A stretch of DNA of 64,000 nucleotides from Bremerella cremea (GTDB taxonomy: Bacteria; Planctomycetota; Planctomycetia; Pirellulales; Pirellulaceae), in assembly GCF_003335505.1 (NCBI RefSeq), contig NZ_QPEX01000030.1, positions 62,001-126,000 of the forward strand, given 5' to 3'. Of this stretch, positions 36,119 through 47,051 are shown piece after piece. The notes below the pieces were generated by a model. The model made no database searches. It had not been told where the DNA came from and was given only the letters and a program-made list of their open reading frames with translations. The position numbers and the translations under genes were made by a program. Each line of letters starts with the position of its first letter. Positions within the stretch are counted from its first letter, which is position 1.

Positions 36119-37702
36119 CTAGGTTGATGTCAGCATTGGCTCTGTTTCTGCCTGGAACTTGAATTGATGGACACACTCGCGCAGTTGGTGGGCCAGCTTT
36201 TCAAGGACATCTCCTTCGCTGGAAAGTTGGTCGCCGTTTTGACGAGTGGATTGATGAAGCTCTTTCAGGTTGGCAATCTGTTGGCGAAGGCGTTCGGCGG
36301 AATCGCCCTGATCCTGTGTAAGCGTGGAGATGCCGCTGGTTTCGTGATTGATGGAAGCAACGGCAGAGCAAACTTCTTTAAATTGATGACTGGTCCGACT
36401 GCTTTTCTCGACGCCGATTCGAATGTGTTGGCGGGTTTGGTGAATCATCTGGGTGACCAAGGCCACGTTCTTATCGCAGTGTCCTGCTAGTTCTTTCACT
36501 TGTTGAGCGACCACTGCGAAACCGCGACCTGCTTCCCCGGACCGGGCAGCCTCGATCGAAGCGTTTAAGGCCAGCATGTTCGTCTGCTTGGCGAGTTCTT
36601 GAATGGTGCTGACCGTAGCAATCATTTGGTCGGCGCTTTCTTCGATGATCTTCATCGAGTGTTCCGATTCGGCCAGGCTTTGTTCGCCTTGAAGGGCAAT
36701 AGTATTGGCAGTCTCGGTTGCGTTTTCGGCTCGACTGACATTTTGGCGAATCGATTGAATCGACTGGTGAAGTGATTCCACTTCGTTCAAGATTGCATTG
36801 AGCGAGTCACTTTGTATTTGAATCGACTGCGATAGATTGGTCGAGCTGGAGTAAAGATGACTTGAACTGGTGGTGACGCCTGCCACGCTTCGCGAAAACG
36901 TTGCGATCACGCGATTCCAGGAACGGATTGTACGATCGAGATCTGTTTGCAGTGATTTGACATGCTGGTCTTGGATTTCCGGAATATCGACCGTCAGATC
37001 TCCTTGGGCAGCGCGATCGAAGACGGGACGAAGCTGGTCGATTGCCATGTTCAAGGCCAGATGTTGTCGGCGGTTGGCAACTTGTTGGCGGCAGCGTCCG
37101 GCAGCTTCTTTTAGCGACGCATAGATACCCACAAGCAGGACGGCAACTTCAATCACCAACCAAATTGCATGTTCCACAACCAACAATAAAGCGGGATCTG
37201 CTAAACCAAAGATCGAATAGGGCCAGAGCAAGCCACGCAGTATGTGATCGGCAGCGATGATCACGGAAGATAGCAGGAGGACTAAGGGATCACGGTAGAG
37301 CGACAAAAATGCTAAGGAAAGGAACACATAGAAATGGACCTCGGTTCGGCCACCAGAGATATGGATGAATAAAGCAGAGAACCCGGCTTGCGAGATCGCC
37401 ATAACGTAACGAGTCATTGGGTTTTTCGCTTGAAACCACCCTAGGTAGGCCGGAATGACACCGAGCAAGATTGCCAAAATAGCGGAGCCCCAAATGTGAG
37501 GATGGGTGCTACTGGCTGCACCGGCCCATGTTTGGGGAGAGATCAAAAGAGCTAAGCCAAACGCAGCGCAAGCCTGAATGAGCATGAGCACTGCGAACAA
37601 GCGATTCGTGCGAGAGTTAACGACCTGCTCTTCTTGATACAGCAGCGAGGCTTCCTCGGTGTCCAAGCCAGCATATTGAGGAAATAAGATTTTGCTAAGC
37701 AT
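36119..37702 (-). CDS. Methyl-accepting chemotaxis protein with polytopic N-terminal sensor
   Basis: 527 residues from ATG 37700-37702, which has AAGGA upstream. Six hydrophobic helices fill residues about 35-205, including [27 protein letters not shown], a membrane sensor with conserved His found in a group of MCPs. There is no periplasmic domain. A HAMP-like linker ([18 protein letters not shown]) leads to the signalling hairpin, whose tip reads [38 protein letters not shown]. The gene overlaps the upstream RedB-like gene by 8 bp, so translation is coupled and the two products may act together, for example in redox sensing. Confidence 0.92.
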   Translation of the reverse strand: MLSKILFPQYAGLDTEEASLLYQEEQVVNSRTNRLFAVLMLIQACAAFGLALLISPQTWAGAASSTHPHIWGSAILAILLGVIPAYLGWFQAKNPMTRYVMAISQAGFSALFIHISGGRTEVHFYVFLSLAFLSLYRDPLVLLLSSVIIAADHILRGLLWPYSIFGLADPALLLVVEHAIWLVIEVAVLLVGIYASLKEAAGRCRQQVANRRQHLALNMAIDQLRPVFDRAAQGDLTVDIPEIQDQHVKSLQTDLDRTIRSWNRVIATFSRSVAGVTTSSSHLYSSSTNLSQSIQIQSDSLNAILNEVESLHQSIQSIRQNVSRAENATETANTIALQGEQSLAESEHSMKIIEESADQMIATVSTIQELAKQTNMLALNASIEAARSGEAGRGFAVVAQQVKELAGHCDKNVALVTQMIHQTRQHIRIGVEKSSRTSHQFKEVCSAVASINHETSGISTLTQDQGDSAERLRQQIANLKELHQSTRQNGDQLSSEGDVLEKLAHQLRECVHQFKFQAETEPMLTST

Positions 37703-38381
37703 GGAAGTGTCCTTCACGATCATCGAGCAGCATGGTCTGCCGATTGGTGATATCTGAGGGTGGGGGATCGCATGGGATTTGCTGTAAGGGGCAGCCGAAC
37801 ACCGGATAGGTCGCATCGGTCAGCCCTTGTTCCGACAAGATTGAACGTAAACTGGCCAAGCCAGAGTTCGCTCCGTGATGGCCACGACTTACCGTAACGC
37901 CACCGCTAAAGCGGAGCTTGCCTGCGGTATCAAATAAAAGGCAGTACCCACTCGTTAACGCACGAAAGCGTTCCGCCTCTTGATTCTCGTTGTCTGAAAC
38001 CAAAGTGACGTTGGGCAGTGTCTGCCAACGAAGTAGTTCTCGTCGACAACTTCCCAGATCGCTGTTCTGTGCCGGTTGAGATAGCTGGAAATTACCGGGG
38101 TAGATCACAAACGTGGAAACAGAAAAGTCCGTGATCATTGGTTCGAGGTTATCGAGAGTTGCCCGCGTACAAGGGCATTCAGGGTGTAGAAAAACTAGCA
38201 GCGTGGGTTTTGTCGTATCACGCGAGATGATGGAAGCGGTTGGCCACGATGTCGGCGGCGTTTGTGTCGCCCCCGCCGCGCCTCCGTAAATAATCATAGA
38301 AGCCAACGTTGCCGCGACGGCTGTGGTCCAGGCAAGCAAAGCGAACACCGCGGTTCTTGATATTGATGGTTGCGCTGTCAT
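37695..38381 (-). CDS. RedB/thioredoxin-like membrane-anchored protein
   Basis: 228 residues from ATG 38379-38381, removing 21 residues of a longer frame without signal features. One N-terminal helix ([23 protein letters not shown]) anchors it. The periplasmic part is thioredoxin-like, with [20 protein letters not shown] holding a CxC pair, [41 protein letters not shown] typical of the RedB family, and a late Cys in YPVFGCPL. Its stop overlaps the start of the chemoreceptor by 8 bp (ATGCTTAG). Three conserved-looking Cys suggest redox or metal chemistry. Confidence 0.75.
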   Translation of the reverse strand: MTAQPSISRTAVFALLAWTTAVAATLASMIIYGGAAGATQTPPTSWPTASIISRDTTKPTLLVFLHPECPCTRATLDNLEPMITDFSVSTFVIYPGNFQLSQPAQNSDLGSCRRELLRWQTLPNVTLVSDNENQEAERFRALTSGYCLLFDTAGKLRFSGGVTVSRGHHGANSGLASLRSILSEQGLTDATYPVFGCPLQQIPCDPPPSDITNRQTMLLDDREGHFHA

Positions 38382-38580
38382 GGTTCCACTGAAGGAAGAT
38401 GGAATGGGAAGGCAAGCCAAAATTACTTCAAGGTTTCGGCACACTGAGAAAGAGTTGCGGAAATCCGCTCAAAAAAAGAAAAGAGGATAATTGCAATTAC
38501 TGAGCGATAGATTCAGTGAAGTCGATTGTGACGAAGATGATGCCGTTTTATGGCAGGGCATCGCCAGACGAGCAAGAAAC

Positions 38581-38615
38581 AAAGCAGGCCAAGGCTAATT
38601 GCCTTGGCCTGCTTT
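38581..38615 (-). terminator. Terminator of the glutamine synthetase gene
   Basis: AAAGCAGGCCAAGGC (38581-38595) pairs perfectly over 15 bp with GCCTTGGCCTGCTTT (38601-38615), loop 5 nt, then a short T run on the minus strand. Confidence 0.88.
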
Positions 38616-38643
38616 CGCTTGGTTTTAAGCTTGTTAATCCGGC

Positions 38644-40896
<2,253 letters not shown>

Positions 40897-41634
40897 TAGT
40901 GTGTGACCTCCAAAGCCTAGCGCGAACGAAGACCATACGAGAGATCCGCGTCACGCTTTTTATTGATAAAAATCCGTTGCCGTCAAAACAGCTTCGCGAT
41001 CCCTGCAGAAGCGTTGTGCGGAATGAGAGCAAGTGTCATGCCGCAGTGTCATAAGTTGCAAAACCGCTAGGAAATGACCCCAGAAGAGGTGCCATGTGCG
41101 CGCAAAGCGGGCGTGACCTGCATAGAAATATAGCAAAAAAACCTTGCCGAGGCCTATTTCTTGAACTTTGCAAAAAGGGTGCCGATGCCGTTTTATGGGG
41201 TGTATAACTTTTGCCCACCACGTGGACGACAGCGGTATCGAGTCTAACGACCCTTCAAGAATGGCTTCTTCGTTTCTATGGCTCGATCTCCTGATCAAGC
41301 GGTCGATTGCGGTCAACTTAAAGTGCGTTCAAGCGATTTGGAAGTAGGCTAGGCCTGGATTCTTGGGCTCTGCCCAAAAGGGGCTGAGGCGATGGCAGGC
41401 AAGGCCTCCACAGCTCTGAGACGAGATTGCCTGCTTCCAGAAAGAAACGACAAGGTGCCGTGTTTGACCTATGTGTCCGAACGTACGCGGGTAGCAGGGG
41501 AGAGAGGCTGATGGTTGGGGGCAGAGAAGCCTGTGTTCGCTTTGAGCAGTTTTTTTGTGAGGCCTGCTATCCTATAAATGCGTTATGGCTACCGATCCAG
41601 AAGGTTTCTTGTTCCGTTCGTAGTTCGAGTGCTC

Positions 41635-41739
41635 TATTGAGGTCTGCGCCATCAATCCAACATGGCTACGGACCGATTGGCCACGAATCCGGGGCTTCCG
41701 TTGGTCGCCCTTATTGGATTGATGGCGCAGACCTCAATA
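41635..41739. repeat. 26-bp perfect inverted repeat, 105 bp overall
   Basis: The arm at 41635-41660 is the exact reverse complement of 41714-41739. Its core is GGTCTGCGCCATCAATCC. The 53-nt loop contains a weaker internal pairing. No flanking target-site duplication was seen. It ends 10 bp before the EPS-side terminator. It could be a MITE-like remnant, a long hairpin at the 3' end of the transcript, or a processing site. Confidence 0.85.
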
Positions 41740-41749
41740 AGTAATGGCA

Positions 41750-41785
41750 AAAGCCTGAGTAGAGATCGAACTCCACTCAGGCTTT
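41750..41785 (-). terminator. Terminator of the minus-strand export lipoprotein genes
   Basis: AAAGCCTGAGT (41750-41760) pairs perfectly with ACTCAGGCTTT (41775-41785). TTTT follows on the minus strand, 85 bp past the stop at 41870. Confidence 0.82.
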
Positions 41786-41869
41786 ATTGGTTTGGCTTGG
41801 ATAGTCGGCATGTGTCGCTTCTTGGCAGAGAGTGCTGCCAAGCGAGGTATCGGCTTAGGGGGAAGGCCG

Positions 41870-42208
41870 TTACAGGCCTTCGAGGTGCTCGATCTGTTCA
41901 ACATGCTCGACCGGTGGCAGCATCTCTTCTGACTGCGGATTGGTCAGCATTGCTGGAGCCGGTTCCTTGGGGCACTGATAACCCCACCCTTCAGGGAAGG
42001 TTCCCCAGCAGGTTGCTCGGTAACCGTAGTGGAGATAGTCAGGACCGCAGGGCGTTCTGCGGACCGCTTCTTCACCGACTCCGCAATACAGGTTGCGTGC
42101 ATCGATTGGGCAAGCCTTTTTAGGTGTTGTTGTGCATCCGACCATGCATAGGATGGCTGTTACCAACAACAACTGCTTTCCCCGTGACTCAATTCTTTTG
42201 AAATACAT
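41870..42208 (-). CDS. Small Cys-rich lipoprotein
   Basis: 112 residues. The signal peptide ends in lipobox CMVGC. The mature part has several Cys (KACPIDARNLYCGVGEEAV, TPCGPDY, YRATCWGTFPEGWGYQCPKEP) and an acidic C-terminus. WGTFPEGWGYQCP resembles a motif found in many small planctomycete outer-membrane lipoproteins. It follows the Wza-like gene by 114 bp in the same direction, so it may assist polysaccharide export. No ribosome site is seen before the ATG. Confidence 0.7.
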   Translation of the reverse strand: MYFKRIESRGKQLLLVTAILCMVGCTTTPKKACPIDARNLYCGVGEEAVRRTPCGPDYLHYGYRATCWGTFPEGWGYQCPKEPAPAMLTNPQSEEMLPPVEHVEQIEHLEGL

Positions 42209-42322
42209 CGTAACTACCCAAGCTTTGAATTAAGGAGGTAAGCCGCTCTAGTTAACTTTCGGTTTAGGCGAACGAGCTTACCAGGAGATTTTGCGAATAA
42301 TCGAACACTACGGGAATCGAAG

Positions 42323-43414
42323 TTAGAAGTTGTTTAAGTTGGTATTGGTTCGGTTATACAGATGGATCGTACGAGCCGTCTGGGTACCAAGCAGTGTCAC
42401 ACCGAGGACTCGTTCGATCGGCGAGATCAACTTGGCCAAAGCTGTGTCGAAGGCAACCAGCTTGTTTTCAGCCACGAACACGCGGTCGCCAGGCATCAAC
42501 TGATAGTTGGTTGTAATGTCGCCCCGTTGGGTAATCCCTTGCCAGTCGATCGGAAGGATTTGATCGCCACATTGCGAGTTGGCACCAGGACGTGCAATCC
42601 ACATTCTGGTTGAATTGGCACTCGAGAGGCTTTCGATCTGGCTAAGTGCATCGAGAGCGGTGTCTTTACCGGTAATTGGCATAGGAACGACGCGGTCGCC
42701 GAGGCCTGCTCCTTGTAGCACGACATAGTAGATTTTGCTGTTGTAGCCGTAGACGTCGACAGCAACCTCTGGGTTAGCGAAGCGTTCGGAAAGGAATGAC
42801 TGGATCTCATGTTTCGCTTGATCGACGGTCATGCCAACCACGCGAACGCGTCCATAGCTACCCAGCGTCACGGTTCCATCGGGAGCAACTAAATGTTCCC
42901 CGGAGATCTCTTGGTGAGCTGAAATTCCTGCTAGGCGGACCCAGACAACTGGGTTTTGGACGTGAACTGCCAGACGTTCATGAATCACCTTTTGTGCTTC
43001 GGGAACTGTTAGGCCAGCGATACGTAGGGGACGGTATTCGCCACCAAGTGTCTGCTCGTCGTAGCCAAAGCCGAGCGTCACGGTTCCGTCGATGCCGACG
43101 GTGTATTCACCGATCACCGGTTGCTCTTCCGGGAGACCACTTGTTTCGACAACAATCGTGTCGAGCGGATGAAGCGTATAAGGAGCTTGAGGGATCAGGT
43201 TGACGGCCTGAATGCTCAACAAGTCAGGCGGTTCGATGACGTAGTCAGGCATCGTAACCATCTGCAATTCCTTCGGTTGATCAGGGTAAACCGGAGCATT
43301 GTGATTGGGATGGTCAAGATAACGATCCATTGGTTGAGAAATGGTGTGGCAGCCCATGAAACTGCATACCAGAACTGTAAACAGAGCCACGAGTTGATAT
43401 TTGCGCATGTTCAT
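42323..43414 (-). CDS. Wza-like polysaccharide export lipoprotein
   Basis: 363 residues from ATG 43412-43414 (ATG 43408 is also possible; the frame extends upstream without signal features). The lipobox is CSFMGC. The Poly_export domain reads DYVIEPPDLLSIQAVN...YTLHPLDTIVVETSG, followed by SLBB-like blocks GEYTVGIDGTVTLGFGYDEQTLGGEYRPLRIAGLTVPEAQKVIHERLA and GEHLVAPDGTVTLGSYGRVRVVGMTVDQAKHEI. The C-terminus ends without an obvious amphipathic barrel helix. It would form the outer-membrane exit of the exopolysaccharide machinery encoded to the right. It diverges from the plus-strand EPS genes across a region holding an 18-bp palindrome. Confidence 0.88.
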   Translation of the reverse strand: MNMRKYQLVALFTVLVCSFMGCHTISQPMDRYLDHPNHNAPVYPDQPKELQMVTMPDYVIEPPDLLSIQAVNLIPQAPYTLHPLDTIVVETSGLPEEQPVIGEYTVGIDGTVTLGFGYDEQTLGGEYRPLRIAGLTVPEAQKVIHERLAVHVQNPVVWVRLAGISAHQEISGEHLVAPDGTVTLGSYGRVRVVGMTVDQAKHEIQSFLSERFANPEVAVDVYGYNSKIYYVVLQGAGLGDRVVPMPITGKDTALDALSQIESLSSANSTRMWIARPGANSQCGDQILPIDWQGITQRGDITTNYQLMPGDRVFVAENKLVAFDTALAKLISPIERVLGVTLLGTQTARTIHLYNRTNTNLNNF

Positions 43415-43462
43415 GTAAGCAAGCCAGTTGACGGTACGTGTTGTCTCAGTCCAGGGAGAAGT

Positions 43463-43480
43463 CAAGTCGAATTCGACTTG
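43463..43480. promoter_or_regulatory. 18-bp perfect palindrome in the divergent EPS promoter region
   Basis: CAAGTCGAATTCGACTTG is self-complementary over its full length. It lies 49 bp before the Wza-like start and 162 bp before the plus-strand gene at 43642. A second small repeat TGTAC/GTACA follows at 43498-43514. Likely a regulator-binding site. Confidence 0.65.
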
Positions 43481-43641
43481 TTCACCCTCTCGAAGTGTGT
43501 ACAAATTGAGTACATATGGAATTGTCGGCGTTTTCCGGACAATCCTTCAGGCCAGAAGTGGGATCTGGCCGATTTTTATTGCAGGAAAGGCAGGAACTCT
43601 GCTTGCCCGCCAACTGCCTTGTAATGGAGAGTGCTTAGAAG

Positions 43642-44079
43642 ATGACGGTTGCATCATTAAAAAAGAAAACGGCTGTACTAGTTCGTTGTGGGCTATTTCT
43701 GCTTCTCATCGGAACCGTTTGGGTTGTGGGAGAGAGCCAAGCAGAAGCACAGTACGGGTACCAACGATATCGCCCGAGCACACCAGTCCTAAGTCCTTAC
43801 TTAGGGTTGACGGCAAATAACAACGGTGCTTTGCCGAATTACTTTGCGTTTGTCCGGCCAATGGAGAATGCGCAGCAGACGATTCAAAACGACAATCGAA
43901 TGTTCAATCAGCAGCGACAAGAGTTGCTAAAGCAGCGAAATGAGCTACAGCGGTTACAGAACGAGTTTGGCCAAGGAGTGATTGCGCCAACTGGGCAAGC
44001 TGGTTGGTTCAAAGTTGGGGCTCGCCAGGGTGGAGGTTTCCGAAATACCTCGCACTATTACCAGCGATGGCAGAAATAG
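43642..44079 (+). CDS. Small secreted protein with coiled-coil segment
   Basis: 145 residues. A signal peptide (CGLFLLLIGTVWVVGESQAEA) is followed by YGYQRYRPSTPVLSPYLGLTANNNGALPNYFAFVRPMENAQQTI, a sequence pattern seen in other planctomycete secreted proteins, then a Gln/Arg-rich coiled coil (NQQRQELLKQRNELQRLQNEF). GGAG lies about 10 nt before the ATG. It opens the plus-strand side of the EPS region and ends before a strong hairpin. Function unknown. Confidence 0.65.
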   Translation: MTVASLKKKTAVLVRCGLFLLLIGTVWVVGESQAEAQYGYQRYRPSTPVLSPYLGLTANNNGALPNYFAFVRPMENAQQTIQNDNRMFNQQRQELLKQRNELQRLQNEFGQGVIAPTGQAGWFKVGARQGGGFRNTSHYYQRWQK

Positions 44080-44129
44080 CCTCAGGGGAGCTAAATGGCC
44101 GTAAAGGCAATTACATATCAGTCTAATGG

Positions 44130-44172
44130 ACTAAATGAGCCCCGTGTCGAATCGGCACGGGGCTTATTTAGT
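44130..44172 (+). terminator. Long-stem terminator
   Basis: The arms at 44130-44149 and 44153-44172 pair almost completely (core GCCCCGTG with CACGGGGC, flanked by ACTAAAT and ATTTAGT), with mismatches at three positions. It ends the gene at 43642-44079 and may act in both directions. Confidence 0.8.
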
Positions 44173-44331
44173 TCATGATTTAAAGTTGTCTAGCAGGTTT
44201 TTGGATAAAAGTGGGAAGATGGACTAAATAACCGAGAATCTTGCGCTCGTTTATCTTACCCGATGTGACTATAATGACGCTGGTTAGGATAACTTTAGCG
44301 AATTCAACTGGCGCAGTGGGGTTTATCACGA

Positions 44332-45465
44332 ATGTACGTTTTTCGTGTCATAGTAGGGCAAATGATTGCCCTAGCAGTGTGCGCACCTATTTTCGCGGGT
44401 GAGCTTTACTCCACCTCGAGTTCAGGACAAAAGGTTAATGTCTTGGACCCAACTAGTGGCGAACTCTCGGAATTTGCGTCGTTCGAAGACTCCTTATCCC
44501 GCGGGATCGCTTTTGAACCTAACGGTAAGCTGTATGTGACCACATTCTTCGATGATCACTCGATTTTAGAAGAGCTTGACCGAAATTCTGGTTCTAGAAC
44601 AACTATCGGTCGGTTTGCGGGTGAAACTTTCGTCCAAGCCATTGATTTTGATTATCAAGGCAATCTTTTTGCCCTTTCAACTGCCGGGCAGCTGTTTCGG
44701 ATGGATCGCGATGTTGGATCTCCGTTTAGAAAAAAGCCTGGTACCGATATTTTGGATATGACGCTTGTTGGGGACACCGGCATTCTAGACTCGACAGATT
44801 TAGCGATCGATTTACCAGGACGCGTGTTTACGGTTACCGGTAGAGATCTTTATCAGATCGATCCGTTTACTGCTCAGCAGTTGTCAATGAAGCAAATTGT
44901 CATTGTTTCTCCGGAAGAATTACCCAAGCCGGAAGATGAAGACCTCAAAACGCTGGAAGTCAGCTTTCAGGTTGATGAGGGACCGACTTTCGCAGGGTTA
45001 ATGTTTGATCAAGACGGGACGCTGTACGCTACCTCGAATACCTGTCCCACATCCATTTATGAAGTTGATCCTGAAACGGGAAATGCCATTTTTGTTTCCC
45101 AGACTGATATGTGTGACCCGTGCAGTGGGGACTTTCCTCCAATTGAATATGTTGGCACGGGGATTGGTGATTTCTGGGGAAGCAGTTCAACGGGGGGAAG
45201 TTATACCCTTGGCGGCCCTCTTGGTGTTGCAGGAGGGGTATTCGGTGGCGGAATAGGCGGTGGTTACGGCGGTGGAGGTGGTGGCGGAGGCGGCACCAAC
45301 AATAACCCACCCGGCGGGCCTACTGATCCTGGTGGGCCAACGGACCCTGGGGTGACTCCAGTACCAGAACCAGGAAGTCTTTCTATTTTAGGGCTTGGTT
45401 TGGCAGGCTTAGGGATCGCGCGATTAGTTCGTCGCCGGACTCGTGCGGAGTTAAGCCAAGGTTAG
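44332..45465 (+). CDS. PEP-CTERM protein with beta-propeller-like body
   Basis: 377 residues. A signal peptide (about 1-23) is followed by strand-rich repeats such as RGIAFEPNGKLYVTTFFDDHSILEELD and AIDFDYQGNLFALSTAGQLFRMD, an NHL-type pattern. Residues about 285-335 are Gly/Pro-rich (GGGIGGGYGGGGGGGGG, then a GGPTDP repeat), a flexible spacer. The C-terminus is a PEP-CTERM signal: PVPEPGSLSILGLGLAGLG then a basic RLVRRRTR. The exosortase encoded at 47052 should process it. TATAAT at about 44268 may be its -10 box. Confidence 0.85.
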   Translation: MYVFRVIVGQMIALAVCAPIFAGELYSTSSSGQKVNVLDPTSGELSEFASFEDSLSRGIAFEPNGKLYVTTFFDDHSILEELDRNSGSRTTIGRFAGETFVQAIDFDYQGNLFALSTAGQLFRMDRDVGSPFRKKPGTDILDMTLVGDTGILDSTDLAIDLPGRVFTVTGRDLYQIDPFTAQQLSMKQIVIVSPEELPKPEDEDLKTLEVSFQVDEGPTFAGLMFDQDGTLYATSNTCPTSIYEVDPETGNAIFVSQTDMCDPCSGDFPPIEYVGTGIGDFWGSSSTGGSYTLGGPLGVAGGVFGGGIGGGYGGGGGGGGGTNNNPPGGPTDPGGPTDPGVTPVPEPGSLSILGLGLAGLGIARLVRRRTRAELSQG

Positions 45466-45936
45466 CTTTGTGCTTCACGCTAGCTGTGGCTTTCCTGTAG
45501 GGAGCCCTTTTTGGTGGCAATTCACGGAAGTTTTGCTCCAAATTTCTTTCATTCGTAGTTAGAATGATCGAGAGGTGTGTATTTGCTTGAGGCAATGTTC
45601 CCGAATCGTGCGATTTCTGGCTAAAAAGGTCGTCGATTTAGGATTGCTGGAAGGTGGGGGGGCTGATCTCTCTAGAGGGCAGGTTGGGAGATCATATTAC
45701 TTTTCGGATAAAGACTAGTTTATTTGGGTGGCGTGCTTCTGTTTTTTTTGCACAACGCCGTTGAGGATAAAGGGTTTAGGGCGATTCTGGGGAGTGTAGG
45801 GATTGGTTTGTTTGCGTAAAGATAGCAAGTAATTGCTTGACTTCTCAGGATATCAATATTTAAATATGGGTCGTGAAACTCGCTAATTGGTGGGGTGTCT
45901 ACCGGCGAACAAGGTTTGGTTAATAGGAGAAATGGT
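45466..45936. other. Intergenic region between the two PEP-CTERM genes
   Basis: 471 bp with no protein-like ORF and AT-rich toward its end. The 12-bp palindrome ATATTTAAATAT lies at 45856-45867, 70 bp before the next start. AGGAG precedes the ATG at 45937. Confidence 0.45.
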
Positions 45937-46806
45937 ATGGTTTTAAGCTGTTTTCAATGGGGAGGCATGAGAGCATTTGCGTTAATGCTCGTCCCCGCAC
46001 TGTTGCTGTCCTCTGTCAGCGTAAGCAATGCTGCGATGGTGGTTGCAACGGATGACTTCTCGGCTGCTGGTTCTGGAACTGGTTGGGCTGCGGGTAGTTC
46101 GTGGAATTTTGGCAGCAATACCGCTGCTGAGACTGCCACCTACGCCAATCAAGCCATGGTCGTCAACAAGACTTCCACTAGCTACGCAACGCGTGATCTG
46201 GATTCGTCGCTCAATGGCGATTTCTTCTTCGCCTTCACCATGGACACAAGCAGCTTGAGTGCGAACCCGAACGACTTCGTGACGTTCTGGTTCGATTCCG
46301 CTGGTGGTGCTTATCCTGGTGATTCCTACATGTATGCACCCACGATCGGCTTGAAGGTCGATGGTGGCAATGGATCCATGACAGACGACTTCATGGTTCG
46401 TTTTGGCGTGGATGGTAGCACGACGGAATACTCCGACGCGTTCACCTTGGCTGACGGCAACCTTTTCGGAATCATTGGTAAGCTTAGCAAGAGTGGTGCC
46501 AACGGTAGCTCTTTTGACACTCTCGAGCTTTGGGTGACCGACGCTCTGGGTGGCTTCCCAGATTTCAACTCGCTTGGCGCAGCTCAGGCAGTTTCAACTG
46601 GTAACAGCTTCCTTTTGTCCTCAGTTCAGACGGTTGGCGTTCGCTCTTCCGGTTTGACTGGGGGTGAATCGGTGTTGTTGGACAACATCACCATCGCCAC
46701 CGTTCCTGAGCCAATGACCATGGCTCTATGGGGAATCGGTGGGGTTGCTGGTTTGGCCTATTCGGCGCGTCGTCGTCGTAAGGCTGCTGGCGAAACTGCT
46801 GCCTAA
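45937..46806 (+). CDS. PEP-CTERM protein with concanavalin-like jelly-roll body
   Basis: 289 residues from ATG 45937, with AGGAG 8 nt upstream. The signal peptide is FALMLVPALLLSSVSVSNAA. The body has DDFSAAGSGTGWAAGSSWNFG and FFFAFTMDTSSLSANPNDFVTFWFDSAGGAYP, a lectin-like jelly-roll pattern common in PEP-CTERM proteins. The end is VPEPMTMALWGIGGVAGLAYSARRRRKAAG: PEP box, hydrophobic helix and basic tail. Codon use is more GC-rich and biased than its neighbours, hinting at high expression. It is the gene just before exosortase, with a terminator between. Confidence 0.9.
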   Translation: MVLSCFQWGGMRAFALMLVPALLLSSVSVSNAAMVVATDDFSAAGSGTGWAAGSSWNFGSNTAAETATYANQAMVVNKTSTSYATRDLDSSLNGDFFFAFTMDTSSLSANPNDFVTFWFDSAGGAYPGDSYMYAPTIGLKVDGGNGSMTDDFMVRFGVDGSTTEYSDAFTLADGNLFGIIGKLSKSGANGSSFDTLELWVTDALGGFPDFNSLGAAQAVSTGNSFLLSSVQTVGVRSSGLTGGESVLLDNITIATVPEPMTMALWGIGGVAGLAYSARRRRKAAGETAA

Positions 46807-46826
46807 GTAGTTCGATAGCTAATGAG

Positions 46827-46863
46827 AGAGGCTGTCAGCTTTTTGTTGACAGCCTCTTTTTTT
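46827..46863 (+). terminator. Rho-independent terminator after the PEP-CTERM gene
   Basis: AGAGGCTGTCA (46827-46837) pairs perfectly over 11 bp with TGACAGCCTCT (46847-46857), then a run of T. It separates the PEP-CTERM transcript from the exosortase-EPS operon. Confidence 0.9.
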
Positions 46864-47051
46864 ATTGTTTCCGTAGAAATGGAAAAACAGTGGACGTCAC
46901 AGCTGGCGTGGTTATGCTTGGTTGATAGGGCTGGATGCCCCAGACGAGGTAAATTTATGTGCGGTCTTGGGGCGAGTCGAGCCCAGGGAATAGCGAGACC
47001 TGCATTGGGAGGCTGCCATTATTGGCAGTGCACAGACGGTACCTTATTAAT

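Larger units (their letters stand above)
40897..41869. other. Long gene-free stretch between glnN and the EPS locus
   Basis: 973 bp without a protein-like ORF. It holds the glnN promoter side, a small hairpin TTGGGC/GCCCAA at 41363-41377, an 8-bp pair GCAGGCAA/TTGCCTGC at 41395-41434, the 26-bp inverted repeat at 41635-41739 and the terminator at 41750-41785. The density of inverted repeats is high. Confidence 0.5.

Noticed and set aside
42229..42240. Strong Shine-Dalgarno-like AAGGAGG on the plus strand between two minus-strand genes
   Set aside because: No start codon follows at proper distance and no plus-strand ORF is present.
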